Shown: positions 1-10,707 of the stretch, piece after piece
Layout: each line of letters starts with the position of its first letter
How positions within the stretch are numbered: position 1 is the stretch's first letter
DNA from: Blastomussa wellsi
Taxonomy: Eukaryota; Cnidaria; Anthozoa; Scleractinia; Plerogyridae
NCBI GenBank assembly: GCA_947652115.1
Contig: OX393562.1
Coordinates: 15,502,717-15,566,716 of the forward strand
DNA: 64,000 nucleotides
Reading direction: 5' to 3'
Notes under the pieces: model-generated
What the model was told of the DNA's origin: nothing
Databases searched by the model: none
Seen by the model: the letters and a program-made list of their open reading frames with translations, nothing else
Made by a program: the position numbers and the translations under genes

Positions 1-363
1 CCCGCGTGGGTTATTACAACTATAAACCCATAGAAAGTGTGGTCTATTGCTTAAGTATCAAACCCGGAACCTCTGGCATGCTACAATGTAACATGTCACC
101 CTCACTTCAACAATACCATGTTGATCCGCCAACTCCAGTACCCCACCCCACCGAAAAACTACATTACATAAGGTCCTTTCCTTCACTGACGCAACTATAA
201 CAGCTTACTCTATCTCTTTTCCTGACGAAAATGTGAATCAAAGGTCTCATTATCGCCTTATCAAGGCCTAATTATCACAGCAGAATCTTGACCTAGTCCA
301 GTCCTAGACTCGCGCAGATATAGCATCGTCTTTTCCGAAAAGCTTGGTTACCAATCATCAATG

Positions 364-456
364 TCGTTCCCAGAGTCAACGGGATCCTCTATCAGCGGTT
401 GGTCGCCAACCTGGCGACCAACCGCTGACTGAGGAGCACGTCGACTCTGGGAACGA
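364..456. repeat. 93-bp imperfect hairpin
   Basis: The outer arms TCGTTCCCAGAGTC and GACTCTGGGAACGA pair, and the inner arms AGCGGTTGGTCGCCA and TGGCGACCAACCGCT pair around a tiny loop. Unpaired bases between the arm segments show it has diverged. This is the form of a small foldback MITE. No coding potential. Confidence 0.8.
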
Positions 457-486
457 GAGTGACCAATCATTGAAATGACCGTTTAG

Positions 487-712
487 TAAGGTTAGCTTAT
501 CCTGGTATCCGTAGCATGGAGCGACTAGGAGTGTTTCTATTCCCCCTCCTCCTAGTCCATGGCAGGGTCATCCCCAGTAACTGGTAACCATTTTAATTTA
601 TACACCTGGGAGATGACAGGCACTCACGGTGAGAACATAGTGTCTTGCCCAAGAACACAACAAGCTCGATCTGTAGTCCAGTGCACCATTAGGCCACTGT
701 GCTTCCCAAGGC
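487..712 (-). repeat. tRNA-derived SINE (family B), degenerate
   Basis: Read on the minus strand it has a tRNA-like head (GCACAGTGGCCTAATGGT, A-box region), then the family-specific TTGTGTTCTTGGGCAAGACA, then a tail ending near GATAAGC. The same arrangement occurs at 9778-10095, 27536-27790, 40905-41001 and 41045-41318. The B-box is badly eroded here. Confidence 0.7.
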
Positions 713-1257
713 ATCGACCGTTTACTAGAGGGAAATCAGCATCTACGACTTACCTGAGCACTAGGGTACTGGCTCTGAAGACGAACAACAAAGTCGCCAA
801 TCTTCTCGTACTCCTTTCCCCGGTATACGAAAACTTTGTTCTGAAGGAAGAAGATTGAGACGAGCAACTTCGTACAATAATTAACAATTTGGCTTCGAGC
901 TCGAGATTTCTGAGTTGATAGTCGATGAGGCTGAAGGTAACTTATTCATACTTCGTATACATAAAAATAGAAACAGATTGTTATTTATGAACGTAAACAC
1001 GATGCTATGCTCGTAGTCAACTAAAGGGCTAAACACCAGGAGACACGTCGCGGGGACAACTCCCTTCTTGTGATATGGTGAACTTCTGGTCGCTGCGAAC
1101 AATCGCACGAATTCAAACTGGTTTCAATTCCGTCGCAGCGACAAAGATTTTAACAAACATTAACCGTGATACACGAGCCAACGAATAGTTGCAGCGACCT
1201 GTCGCTGCCACTTGTCGCCTAGTGTGTTTCGGCCTTAAGAATCAAGGACATAATATG

Positions 1258-1440
1258 TGGGTTCACATTAGACCACTAAGTCTGACTTAGCAATCTCTTA
1301 AGTCGACTTAGTGAAAATGACAGGTCTGAACCGCTAAGTCAGAGAAGCGTGATTTCTGTCTTAGTGTCGGCAAACTCAAACGATCTAAGCAGTTCTCAAG
1401 TCTGTTTCAAACATGACTTAAGGCTGACTTAAGAAATCTG
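1258..1440. repeat. Left terminal and subterminal GACTTA/CTAAGTC motif cluster of the Harbinger element
   Basis: Within about 180 bases of the left end the motif GACTTA(A/G) or its complement recurs many times (CTAAGTCTGACTTAG, CTTAAGTCGACTTAG, CTAAGTCAGA, GACTTAAGGCTGACTTAAG). A matching cluster occupies about 4350-4405 at the right end. Repeated subterminal motifs in DNA transposons are usually binding sites for the transposase or its Myb partner; that role is inferred here. Confidence 0.7.
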
Positions 1441-1603
1441 ATAGCAAAAAAATTTCAAAATCGTGGGTTTTATCAGATAGAGATTCCCGCGTTAGGCACG
1501 AAAACATTCTCACGAACAAAATTAACTGAAGACACAGCCTCTTCCCACGAACAAAATTAACTGAAGATGCATCGCCGAGAGGACGAAACGTTAGAAGGCA
1601 GTT

Positions 1604-2647
1604 ATGCTACCGACTTTTCTCCATATGCGACGTAAGTTGCGTGGCTTGATCACTTTTTTATTGGGCTACATAAGTGTCATTTTCTTTTCTTACGATATTC
1701 CTCGCCGATTTCCCAACAGATCTGAAGCACGAATGCCTCATGTTTTTAATGCAGCTTCACCGCCTCAGTTTAGTCGGTCTCCTTCTCCGTTTATGCCACC
1801 ATTTGGAGCTTATTATCCACCCATGATGGCTCCCATACCAATGCCTCCAGGTCCCTCAGAGCTGAGCGGCGACCCAACTCCGAACTCAGAAGGGTCTAAG
1901 CGCACAAGGGCCGACTGGACCAGAGAAGAAACTAGCATATTGCTGGAGATTTGGGGTGCCCTTTACGATTCCCTGAAATCTGCCTCGACCGCTCAAAAAA
2001 AAAGTCTGTGGAGTCAAATTTTAAAAAAATTTCAAGACCAGTGCTTAGATCTGGGGGTGTCATCAAACAAAAACCTAGATCAACTCAAGAAAAGAATAAA
2101 GAACCTGGAATACGAATACCGCCAGGTAAGAACGAAAATGGCTTCCACTGGAGAAGAGGGCGCTAAGAAGCTCCAAAGTAACTGCTCATTCTACGAGGAA
2201 CTAGATGATATTCTAGGTACACGGGACGCAATAAACCCCGATCGCATGACCATAAGTTCATCAAAGGTCATTCCAAAGAAGAAGTCTCCCTCAGCAGGAC
2301 CAGTGTCGAAAGAGGGAGAAAACTCATCATCATCAGCGAGTTCTGATTTTCAGCAACCTAGCACAAGTTCGGCCTCAGATGAATCACCGCCGAAGTCGCA
2401 GCAAGTCCCACCAAAGACAAAAGGGAAAGCCCCCAAGCGCAAGCGAAAGGAGCCAAGTGACCAAGACAAAGACCCCTACATGAAGGGAATATGTGACATG
2501 TGGCGTATTTCCATGGAAAAGCAAGCCGAACGCTTCAACCGCAGCATGGAACTCCAGCAGGCTGCTATACAAAGCCAGACAGAGCAGACCAAAGCCCTTG
2601 TGTCAGGCCTAAAAGACATTTTAAAAGACTGTTTAAAAAGTGACTAA
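1604..2647 (+). CDS. Harbinger Myb/SANT-like DNA-binding protein
   Basis: This is the accessory protein of the transposon, which in Harbinger systems binds subterminal DNA and carries the transposase into the nucleus. The open frame is 347 codons from 1604. The first about 43 residues are hydrophobic and unlike the family, so the methionine at 1733 (MPHVFNAASPP, 305 codons) is the more likely start. A proline-rich stretch follows, then a trihelix/SANT domain with RADWTREETSILLEIWG and later LKKRIKNLEYEYRQV (tryptophans and charged helices retained), a serine-rich linker, a basic KAPKRKRKEPSD nuclear-localisation-like run, and a C-terminal helical segment. No frameshift or stop. It converges with the transposase gene across a 286-bp gap. 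Confidence 0.88.
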   Translation: MLPTFLHMRRKLRGLITFLLGYISVIFFSYDIPRRFPNRSEARMPHVFNAASPPQFSRSPSPFMPPFGAYYPPMMAPIPMPPGPSELSGDPTPNSEGSKRTRADWTREETSILLEIWGALYDSLKSASTAQKKSLWSQILKKFQDQCLDLGVSSNKNLDQLKKRIKNLEYEYRQVRTKMASTGEEGAKKLQSNCSFYEELDDILGTRDAINPDRMTISSSKVIPKKKSPSAGPVSKEGENSSSSASSDFQQPSTSSASDESPPKSQQVPPKTKGKAPKRKRKEPSDQDKDPYMKGICDMWRISMEKQAERFNRSMELQQAAIQSQTEQTKALVSGLKDILKDCLKSD

Positions 2648-2933
2648 GAAGATGTTGCGTGCATTGCCGATTAATTTGAACATTTACAAGTTCTGTTGTT
2701 GTTAACTAGCTGGCTTCGCAGGAGTTTCATTTATTATTTGTATTATGAATAGTAGAGTAACAGGCATTCTATCTTTTTGAGCATTTTATTGATTGTAACA
2801 CAGCTTTTGGGAAAAAGAAATGGAAGAGTTTAAAAAATCAAGCTCAATAAATGTGCGTTTTATAAAGAAAAACATTGTCACGCCATTGAATTGCGTGCGC
2901 GTGTCCTATGGTGCAGAAAGGACGGTGGCTGAA

Positions 2934-4208
2934 TTAAAGTACACCCTCAGAAACTAGATAATCTAGCATAGTTTGGCGTGTAGCTGATCCGTCTTGTGCT
3001 TCATCATCTTCATCTGCGTCATTTTGATCGTCGGGTGGTGGGCGATCGTCGTCATCATCAAATGAATCCCCTTGCATTATACAAAAATTATGTAAAACAC
3101 ATGCTGCTGTCACGCTTCGCGGTACGGAAGTGTGTCTTTGTTCAATCTTTTTTAGTAAAAGCCTCCAACGTCCTTTTAACAGGCCGAAAGCCCTCTCTAT
3201 CACTGATCTCATTGCACTTAATTTTTCATTAAAGCGTCTTTTCTGAGGCGATAGGCGCCCTCTGTTTGCAAATGGCTTTATTAGCCAGTTTTTTATAGGA
3301 TAAGCACTGTCACCTACTAGCATTGGCCTCAACAGTCCTCCATTAACCACTCTTGTAGGTGCTGATAAAATTTCTTCGTTTTCTGCAAGGTCAAAAATTC
3401 CACTCAGTCGTAGCACTCTAGCATCGTGTATACTACCGGGATAGCCCACAGCTACATGTTGAAAAAGTAGCCGCGAGTTTACTGTTCCTTGCAGGTTGAT
3501 GCTATAATACTGCTTTCTGTTAAAGTAATCTTCCTTGTTCTCCGGGGGAGCGTTGATTTCTATGTGGCAGCCATCAATTGCTCCTACAATTTGTGGAAAC
3601 TTGTATTCCTCTTCAAAGGTGTCCATGGCTTCTTGCACTTCGTCTTCAGTGTAAGGGAATCGAATAAATAAGTCCTTTTTTCGACACAAAGCTTCCTCGA
3701 ACTCTTGACATATCACTTTAGCAGTAGATTTTCCTAGGCCAAACTGCAGTCCACATGACCTATAACTGTTTCCAGTAGAAAGTCTCCAAACACCAACAGC
3801 AACACGCTTCTCTACAGACACAGGCTTTCTCAATCTCGTTTCCTGTCTCGTCAGATCACCACGAAGAATTCGGCAAAGCTCTTCAAACGTTTCACGCTCC
3901 ATTCGAAAGTTTGGTTTCCAAAGAACATTCAGCCGAGGTGATGCTAGCATAACATCAAACCAGTTCTGCGGTCTTGGCCAGGCCCACGCTCTTCGTCTTA
4001 TGTGCCGAAAATTCCCTCGTCTTCGGTGAACACTCAAAAGTAGAGCGGTCAGAAGAAGCAGGCTTTCGCTCTCTTGGACGAACTCTTCCATCATTCTTTC
4101 ACGAAGGAACATAAGATTTTGTAAGGTTGTTTGGCTGATCAACCTTTGTAAATTTAATAAGCAGACAACAGTCGCAATAACAGCGATTTTACGGCTTCTC
4201 GGTCTCAT
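2934..4208 (-). CDS. Harbinger DDE transposase (HARBI1-like)
   Basis: A 424-residue uninterrupted frame of the DDE_Tnp_4/HARBI1 class, which cuts and pastes the element. The N-terminal about 150 residues hold the helix-turn-helix region (LSTGNSYRSCGLQFGLGKST). The catalytic acidic residues are all visible: D in VGAIDGCHIEI, D in GYPGSIHDARVL, and E in VIERAFGLLKGRWR. The acidic C-terminus (DDDDDRPPPDDQNDADEDDE) is common in the group. The start is the first in-frame methionine (MRPRSRK), with the inverted-repeat region about 200 bp upstream. An intact frame and retained triad suggest recent activity. Confidence 0.93.
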   Translation of the reverse strand: MRPRSRKIAVIATVVCLLNLQRLISQTTLQNLMFLRERMMEEFVQESESLLLLTALLLSVHRRRGNFRHIRRRAWAWPRPQNWFDVMLASPRLNVLWKPNFRMERETFEELCRILRGDLTRQETRLRKPVSVEKRVAVGVWRLSTGNSYRSCGLQFGLGKSTAKVICQEFEEALCRKKDLFIRFPYTEDEVQEAMDTFEEEYKFPQIVGAIDGCHIEINAPPENKEDYFNRKQYYSINLQGTVNSRLLFQHVAVGYPGSIHDARVLRLSGIFDLAENEEILSAPTRVVNGGLLRPMLVGDSAYPIKNWLIKPFANRGRLSPQKRRFNEKLSAMRSVIERAFGLLKGRWRLLLKKIEQRHTSVPRSVTAACVLHNFCIMQGDSFDDDDDRPPPDDQNDADEDDEAQDGSATRQTMLDYLVSEGVL

Positions 4209-4415
4209 TTTGATCTCAACTTCTTCACTAAAATGGATCGTGACTAACTCACCACATTTAAGACGTCAGTAACCTTATCTGTTATTTTTATCGTTCATGA
4301 TGACAGCTTTGCACGGAAAGAATTTGTCTTCTATATATGTCTGAACGCTAAAGCGGACTTAGGATGACTTGGCTTGACTTAGGCTAAGACAGACTTAGTG
4401 CCTAGTATGAACCCA

Positions 4416-5600
4416 ACAAATATCTTGGTCGTGCCGAGGTAAAAACAATCCATATAGTTGTACAGCAGTGGCCTTTGTTATCAGTTTAAACACAGAGAAT
4501 ATGGCCGCACTCACAAAACTCCACTTTCATAAAACTATACTTTCGTGTGGCTTCAATGCGTACGATATGTCCGACAAATTTCACTTAAGGGATCAGTATT
4601 TTTTTTATACACGGAAAGATATGAAGGGTTTTATTGGTGGACAGGAGAAAGACAGTGCCTTTAAAATGGGTTATCGAAAACAAACAACACATTCATCTGC
4701 CGGAACTCAAACGTATTTCTGGCTGATGCTTGTGTCCGCCGAAAAATTACAAAGATATTCTTCAGCGGTAAAAAACCGTAGGTCGCGTCTCCTGTATCAT
4801 GTTCAACAGGGGACGTTAAAGAACCCACACACTCATCGCAAAGAGTAGAGCAAGGAGTTTCCCGGTGTTGTGGTGTGGCGTTTGTTCACCTTCGAAAGCT
4901 TTATACACGAGCCTCTGGCTCGGGAGAATTGGGCAACCACTCCCCGCTCTTCGAAGTAAAATATTTGCCTTTGCCTTCGCGGAAAAAATGAAAGTAATCT
5001 TTCGGCGGAGATAAGTGACAGCCATACGTCTGAGTTCACAGGCAAAGAAGAGATTCACAGCAGTCAAACGGGGCGCACGTGATAGAGAATTTACTATAAT
5101 CTATTTTCTCGGAACGAAATTTCGTTTCACAGTACTGTCATATAACGCTGCCAATAAAAGTTGTGCACATTTTCGTGTCAAATTCTCAGAAAGTTAGTGG
5201 CGGTGAAAACTGGATGTGGCGTTAGAATTTTGCGTTTGACCGCTGTGTAAACAACCGATCGATTTTTTCATATTTTTTTTTTTTTTTAGTCTTAAAAATA
5301 AGTCAAGCTACGTTTGAGGTCGGTCGTTTCGGAGGATCCCCTCTTTTGTGGGGCGTAACCTGCGGAACCCAATGGTTCCCTTTACAAGTACGTTCGAACA
5401 CCTACCCGAAGGAAGTTCGGGAAGCCATGTCCATAAAAGGCAACCTTGAAGTACTCAGGGTCCCCGCGAACAACCTTGATGATATTGTCATAAAACTTAG
5501 CTTGTTTGATCTGCAGACACATCAAGACACAATCAACATATTAATCGAGGGGGTACGTTTCTAAAGAAACTGTGTTGCTGCATCGGTGGGAAGTATAACA
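4416..5600. other. Intronic stretch with unclassified repeat remnants, no supported gene
   Basis: Several short open frames exist (4468-4848 plus, 5346-5564 plus, 4816-5067 minus) but none resembles a known domain or has a coherent context. The piece around 4800-4890 (ACGTTAAAGAACCCACACAC... and AGTTTCCCGGTGTTGTGGT) looks like part of a dispersed element rather than a host exon. A T-rich run lies at 5268-5287. Confidence 0.5.
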
Positions 5601-5604
5601 ATAT

Positions 5605-5812
5605 AATTTGGTTTTATCAACTGGGTTGATAATGTCAATTGGCCACCGTAAAGAGATTCAATTGCTGACGTTTCGAGCGTTAGCCCTTACGTCGGAGCGA
5701 ATCCTTCGTCGGAGCGATTCGCTCCGACGAAGGGCTAACGCTCGAAACGACAGCAATTGAATCTCTTTACGGTGGCCAATTGACATTATCAACCCAGTTG
5801 ATAAAACCAAAT
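5605..5812. repeat. Near-perfect 208-bp palindrome of Penelope-type terminal sequence with two opposed hammerhead-like cores
   Basis: TTTGGTTTTATCAACTGGG at the left is mirrored by CCCAGTTGATAAAACCAAA at the right, and the arms pair almost throughout. Each arm holds the core GGGCTAACGCTCGAAAC (minus-strand copy about 5655-5701, plus-strand copy about 5716-5763). CTGANGA...GAAAC...GTC is the hammerhead pattern that Penelope-like retroelements carry in their terminal repeats. Both cores here have changes at conserved positions, so they are probably inactive. The flanking sequence 5560-5604 recurs, inverted, at 47120-47165. Confidence 0.75.
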
Positions 5813-6084
5813 TACATCAACATATTAATCAATTGCCAACAGGGGTCTTCTTCATTCCGTGGTAGCGGGGTTGAGGGACGGGCCAGGTTGGTACAGTATT
5901 CAAAACATAATGGGAAAAAATACGTAAAAGACTTCACAACTGGGGTGGGGGGGATTACGCGATATTTGCAAATAGGAAAACAGTCAACTTCCTCTCAGAC
6001 GGACACCATCGAAACCGACACCAACTGTCCGCCCTAGAGAGGTGTCCGACTTACAGGGAGTTTAGATACAGAAAATGACTGAAA

Positions 6085-6215
6085 AACGGCACACGGCACA
6101 TATGATGCTGTCAAGTATGAAGCAAAAAAAAAAAAACTAGAAGAAAAGAAAAATAACCCAGTCAAATATGAAATAGTAACTGAGAAATACTTGTATTCAA
6201 TCCTGGACATAAGCG
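6085..6215 (+). repeat. Dispersed repeat 'TCCTGGACATAAG' family, copy 1
   Basis: Contains AATAACCCAGT, AATATGAAATAGTAACTG and CAATCCTGGACATAAG. The same order is found at 16262-16440 (plus) and inverted at 27345-27475. It is an unclassified interspersed repeat, interrupted here by an A-run at 6126-6139. Confidence 0.65.
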
Positions 6216-6795
6216 TCTTACAGAGGTGTCCGTTTTAAAGAAGTGTCCGTTAAGAGATAGTCGGCTGTAGAGCGGTTTTCTACTGAGTGACCAAAACAGT
6301 GAAAACAAATTTCTCAAAGATAATTTTATTAATACGGTAGCAAAGGTGCAATAAACAAGCAGAACTTCTCTTGATGCAAAGAAACGTTTTTGACCTTACC
6401 AACTTTGCCCGTCAAGTCTGTGAACTTATTACTGATGAAATCTCAAGAAACGCAAAACAAAGATTACTCAATAATAAAGCGAGTTTCAATTGAGTCTCGT
6501 AACTCCAAAATCAATGAAAGTAACTACTTTGCACAAAGGTCGGAGACAATTCAATTCAAACCAATCAAAACTCAATTACACACGTAGCCGACACAAAGCG
6601 CGGGAAAACGTGCACGCGCGAAGTCACGATTGGTTTGGTTTTGCTAGTTCTGATTGGTTGAAAAAGTGACGCGAGTTTCATGAACTAATCACTGAGCGTA
6701 GTAATGCAAAACGAAAGCAATTCGCTAATTGTTTTCGACACACAATTGAAAACCGCTCTAATGTTGAGTAATGACGCTATTGTACCGAATCATAC

Positions 6796-8726
6796 CAAAA
6801 TCTGACTGAGCTGAATGAAATCAAATGTCTGCTCCTCGTACTGTACGGCAAGACCTTTACATAGTTTAATGGCGTACTCCCAGCACTGTGTGAACAAGAA
6901 GAAATACGCAAGAAAATGATTAATACAGAATGAACAATAGAATGAGGTCGAGAGCTTCTGCAGCAATATTACTAAAGAAGACATTTATCAAAATTATAAG
7001 AATTAATAAAATATTTCTATCTCAAACGCTGTATTGGTTCATTACCGGCTTCCACTGCAAAATAGCGCACTTAATTTTTAGTTCTTTCCTGCGGAGCGGC
7101 CGTACGGAAAGACATTTCCTTCAGTTAACTAGTAGGTGGGTTCAGGCTAGAGATTTCAAGAGCTCTTTCTGGAAGTGTGCTTGAAGTACACTTTGGACAA
7201 AATTGTGTGTGATCGGGTCTTGCTTCACTTCACCGTTCGTACTTAGTCTCCACGGAAACCACAAAACACAAAAGTGCTGAAGTACACTCTCAAGCAATGT
7301 AGACACCTTCCTTGAGAGTGTACTTATCCAATCAAAGTGTCGGAAACTAAATATTGAAATGCCAGTACGAGATCTTCAAGTACACTTGAAGTGCGCTTGA
7401 ACTCAAGCGTATTTTAGGTGTACTTCAGTAAAGGCCTTGTGTGAACCCACCTGCTGTCTTTATCAACACCAAATGTCGGAATTGAAGTCGAAAGGTGAAA
7501 GACATGAAAGAAGAATCGAGAGGAATCATTTCAAGCCGGATTTGACCTATTTGCTTCGTTTTTTTCCCAAGGTATGAAAGCCTACGTTGAAATGTCTGTG
7601 GTAGTGATTATGATGAAAGTAACAGTTTGTTTACCTTTCCTTTGTCAAAGTAGTCAATAATGTCCTTGTAAAGCATTTCTTTCAGTTGTCGCTGAGTGCT
7701 AGCATGATACTTTCCTTGACTCGAAAACATTGGATCATCAGACCACTGAACACAAAAGGAATGGTGAAAAAAAAGTCTAAATCAGTTTAAAGGGATTCAG
7801 TCACTATGAATGAAATCATCCTTGGCAATGTGTAAAATTGCATTCAAATCAAAGGAAACCTTCAAATTATATAGTGCAACAAGGTAGAGAAGCACCAAAA
7901 AGGTAACATTAAACTTAGAAGAAACGAGGATGGCTTCGAATGAAGAAGATTTAGATGGAGTGAAAATGACAAACTTGAAAAGCTATAGGGTAAACGTTTC
8001 GTGACAGAGCTCCGTTAATCCACGCCGGATCGTGTGTACAACCAAGAGTCTGGACGTGATTCCAAAGAACACATCAAAAGTTAGGAATCCAAATTGGATT
8101 GAATCTTGACTAGTTCCTTTTTACATAAAATGCACAACTTCGATGCATAGCTGTGGTTGTTCCAGCTGGATTCGCTCCAAGACTACTTTGCACATCTTGC
8201 ACATGTTTAGCAAGATTAATGATCTGCTGTTATGCCAAAATGTGCAGACTGTTTGAACTACTAATTTAGCTTTGATTGCGAGAAAGCCTCTGGTATCCAG
8301 GGTAGGTGCCACGTGATTATTACTTATAAACCAAATAAATTTTAATGGTTCCTAACCTCAAGGTCATCTGCTCTTCTTAGAAGCGTGAAGGCAGCTTCAG
8401 TGTAGTTCTCAACACTGAGATGAAGATCGCACAACTTGTACACGTACCTGGTAAAAGCAAAAGAAATGCTCAGGTGTTATGTGGCTACTGTGTCAGTACA
8501 GCAACGTCTCATTCGAGAGGTGAACGAAATGCGAGGTAGAATACACTACAGAGCTTTTAGAGCAATTTCATTTAGTTTACATCTTTCATTTCCAAACTTG
8601 GCGTGGAAACCAAATCTTGTATATGATATTCTCATTACCGAAAACATCGCCTAATGGACGACAGTACAGCATTTTAACTCACCGGTCGTACATTTCTTCT
8701 CTCTTATAAGTCTCTTTGTAAAAGTT
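6796..8726 (-). CDS. DOCK1: DOCK exons 8683-8726, 8357-8447, 7635-7745, 6796-6885: start of DHR-2 (lobe A)
   Basis: These four exons enter DHR-2, the catalytic domain that exchanges GDP for GTP on Rac. Visible pieces are [53 protein letters not shown] and [19 protein letters not shown], matching lobe A helices in vertebrate DOCK1. Lobes B and C, with the nucleotide-sensor loop, are not in the window. No further DOCK exon was found between 1 and 6795, so the next intron is at least 6.8 kb and contains the Harbinger transposon and other repeats. Confidence 0.93.
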
Positions 8727-10675
8727 CTGTAATTGAAACGAAACAAGTCAACTGAAGATAACACTAAACACAATTTCTTTCCTTTGATCATTTTTCACCA
8801 ACAAGGACATTTCCCTATCACCGTACCCGTAACACATTGCTGTGTTTGATTTGAAAAAATAAAGAGGAACTGTTTAGACGCAAAATTCCACCCAAACATA
8901 TGCCTAACGACCATATCGATCGTACCCGCAGCCAAGTCGGGAAAAGGTCCAGGTTTGGAAAATAATCGTCGAAGCACTCGATGAGCTTCCGACGTATTTT
9001 ACCCAATAAAAAACGACGACCAGAGCTCGTGAATACACCGAACGTAATCGCCGAACAAACCCGTCATGTTGCTTTGCAACTTCAGCCACGAAAACCGTAG
9101 GCTCTGTCCAGTCTCGGAGGCGGGATTTCGTCATCAACTGGAAGCTAAGAGGTTGTTAGAACAAGTCTCTACTAACGGAGTATTCAGTTGCCTCGCTGGG
9201 CAGCTTACCAGAACATTAACAGTGCAACTCATACGATTGTCAATGTTGTCATCTCCTATTATGACGGTCCTGTAGTCCAGCAGTCTCTCCATGAGCTTAG
9301 TAACCAGGCCAACAAACCTGATGCCATCCTCTTTTTGTTGTGGTGGTAGTGGATTGAACAGTTCGGACAAGCTAGAAAACAACAAAACAACAAACAATAA
9401 AAATTTTATTTCCTTTTCCATTATTTGTACTTCACTTCTCTTGTCCTTTACAGAAAAGGACAAGGCAGTGTTAACAAAGCAACTGATTTTCTAAAGTAGT
9501 GCTGTTGATATTTATTCCTGTTAACTCTAATCGTACATTGTATTTATTCTGTTCTATGCAGTGTAAGAGGCCAAATAACAGTAACACGAGAAGAAAACTT
9601 ACATCTCATAAAACAGTTCCTTGTACTGCGTGTCCCCTTTGCCACCCTCAACAAGCACGTCCAATTTGGCGATCATTTCACTTTCAAACTGTTAAAGAAA
9701 AAGGTGCACTATACTTTACAAATCACGCAACTGAAAAATAAACCGCTGCATTTTACAACACACATAGGCACATATATGGTGCGGCGCAGTGGCCTTATGG
9801 TTAGTGCGCTGGACTCTGGATCGGACGGTCCGAGGTCGAGCAATGGCCGGGGCACTGCGTTGTGTTCTTGGGCAAGGAACTTTTGTCTAATAGTAGCTCT
9901 CTCCATGCACCAGTGTGTTTATATGGGTACCGGCAAATTGTTAGGGCAACCTGACAAAAAACTGAATGCTGGGAAGCAACCTGCGATGGACTAGCATCTC
10001 ATTCTGGGGGGAGTAGCATCTAATTACGGGGGTACCATCTCATTCGGGGGGAGTAGAAATACTCCTAGCAACATCATGCTAAAGAAATCGGAGTTTAAGT
10101 GCCACGAGCTACGAACCAGATGAGCTTAAAAGGCGTTCCTTTTTTACTAAAGGTACATACATTATCGATCAACCCTAGATTGTTGACTAAGTTACCAGTC
10201 CTGTCAGTGACTGTGATTGCAACTGCCCTTGCCAGTGTCTCATTTTCCTTTGATCTCTATATCAGCGCAGAAAATATGGGCTGGTATATTGAGTCACTAG
10301 ATAGCCTGGTCATGTGCACTGTAATTTGTATTTATCGTTACAAAGTTGAAGACAACTGTCAACGGTTGGCTAATTTAGTACATTTTCGTCATTCTCTTTG
10401 GAGATGAAAAGAAGTTTCATGCAGTCATTGACTGGTGACCTGCGCTGAAACTATGCCAAATAAACAGACTTACCGACATGAAATTGCCTTTGCTTGCATA
10501 CTCACACTGGATCATGTCAAAGAAAATAGGAATTGTAGCTCGACGAAGTTCTGTTAAAAGACAAATTCATTTTATAATTAACAACTGTTCACCAAAGTGG
10601 AGGTGGCTAATCCACGAGCGCACGTTGGATATGAGATGGCAGATATGAGGCGCGTAGCGCCGAGTTGGCTATAAC

Positions 10676-10707
<32 letters not shown>

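Larger units (their letters stand above)
1..1257. other. Intronic or intergenic sequence left of the Harbinger element, repeat-rich, no gene seen
   Basis: No DOCK exon or other convincing coding region is visible here. It contains a hairpin (364-456), a degenerate tRNA-derived SINE (487-712), and at 1080-1230 a short inverted motif around GTCGCTGC that is probably another degenerate MITE. Because the DOCK gene must continue past base 1, this stretch is most likely part of its intron. Confidence 0.6.
1258..4415. mobile_element. Complete PIF/Harbinger-type DNA transposon, 3158 bp
   Basis: The ends are inverted repeats: left TGGGTTCACATTAG, right (reverse complement) TGGGTTCATACTAG, both followed by CACTAAGTCTG and more GACTTA-type motifs. 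Inside are the two genes typical of the superfamily, a Myb/SANT DNA-binding protein (plus) and a DDE transposase (minus), convergent and both open. Harbinger elements normally duplicate a 3-bp TWA target; I see no clear duplication (left ATG, right ACA), so the exact terminus may be off by a base or two or the flanks have mutated. It sits in the large DOCK intron. Confidence 0.9.

Noticed and set aside
2384..2572. Minus-strand frame within the Myb/SANT gene, and plus-strand frames within the transposase (2996-3232, 3489-3671)
   Set aside because: Opposite-strand shadows of the two Harbinger genes.
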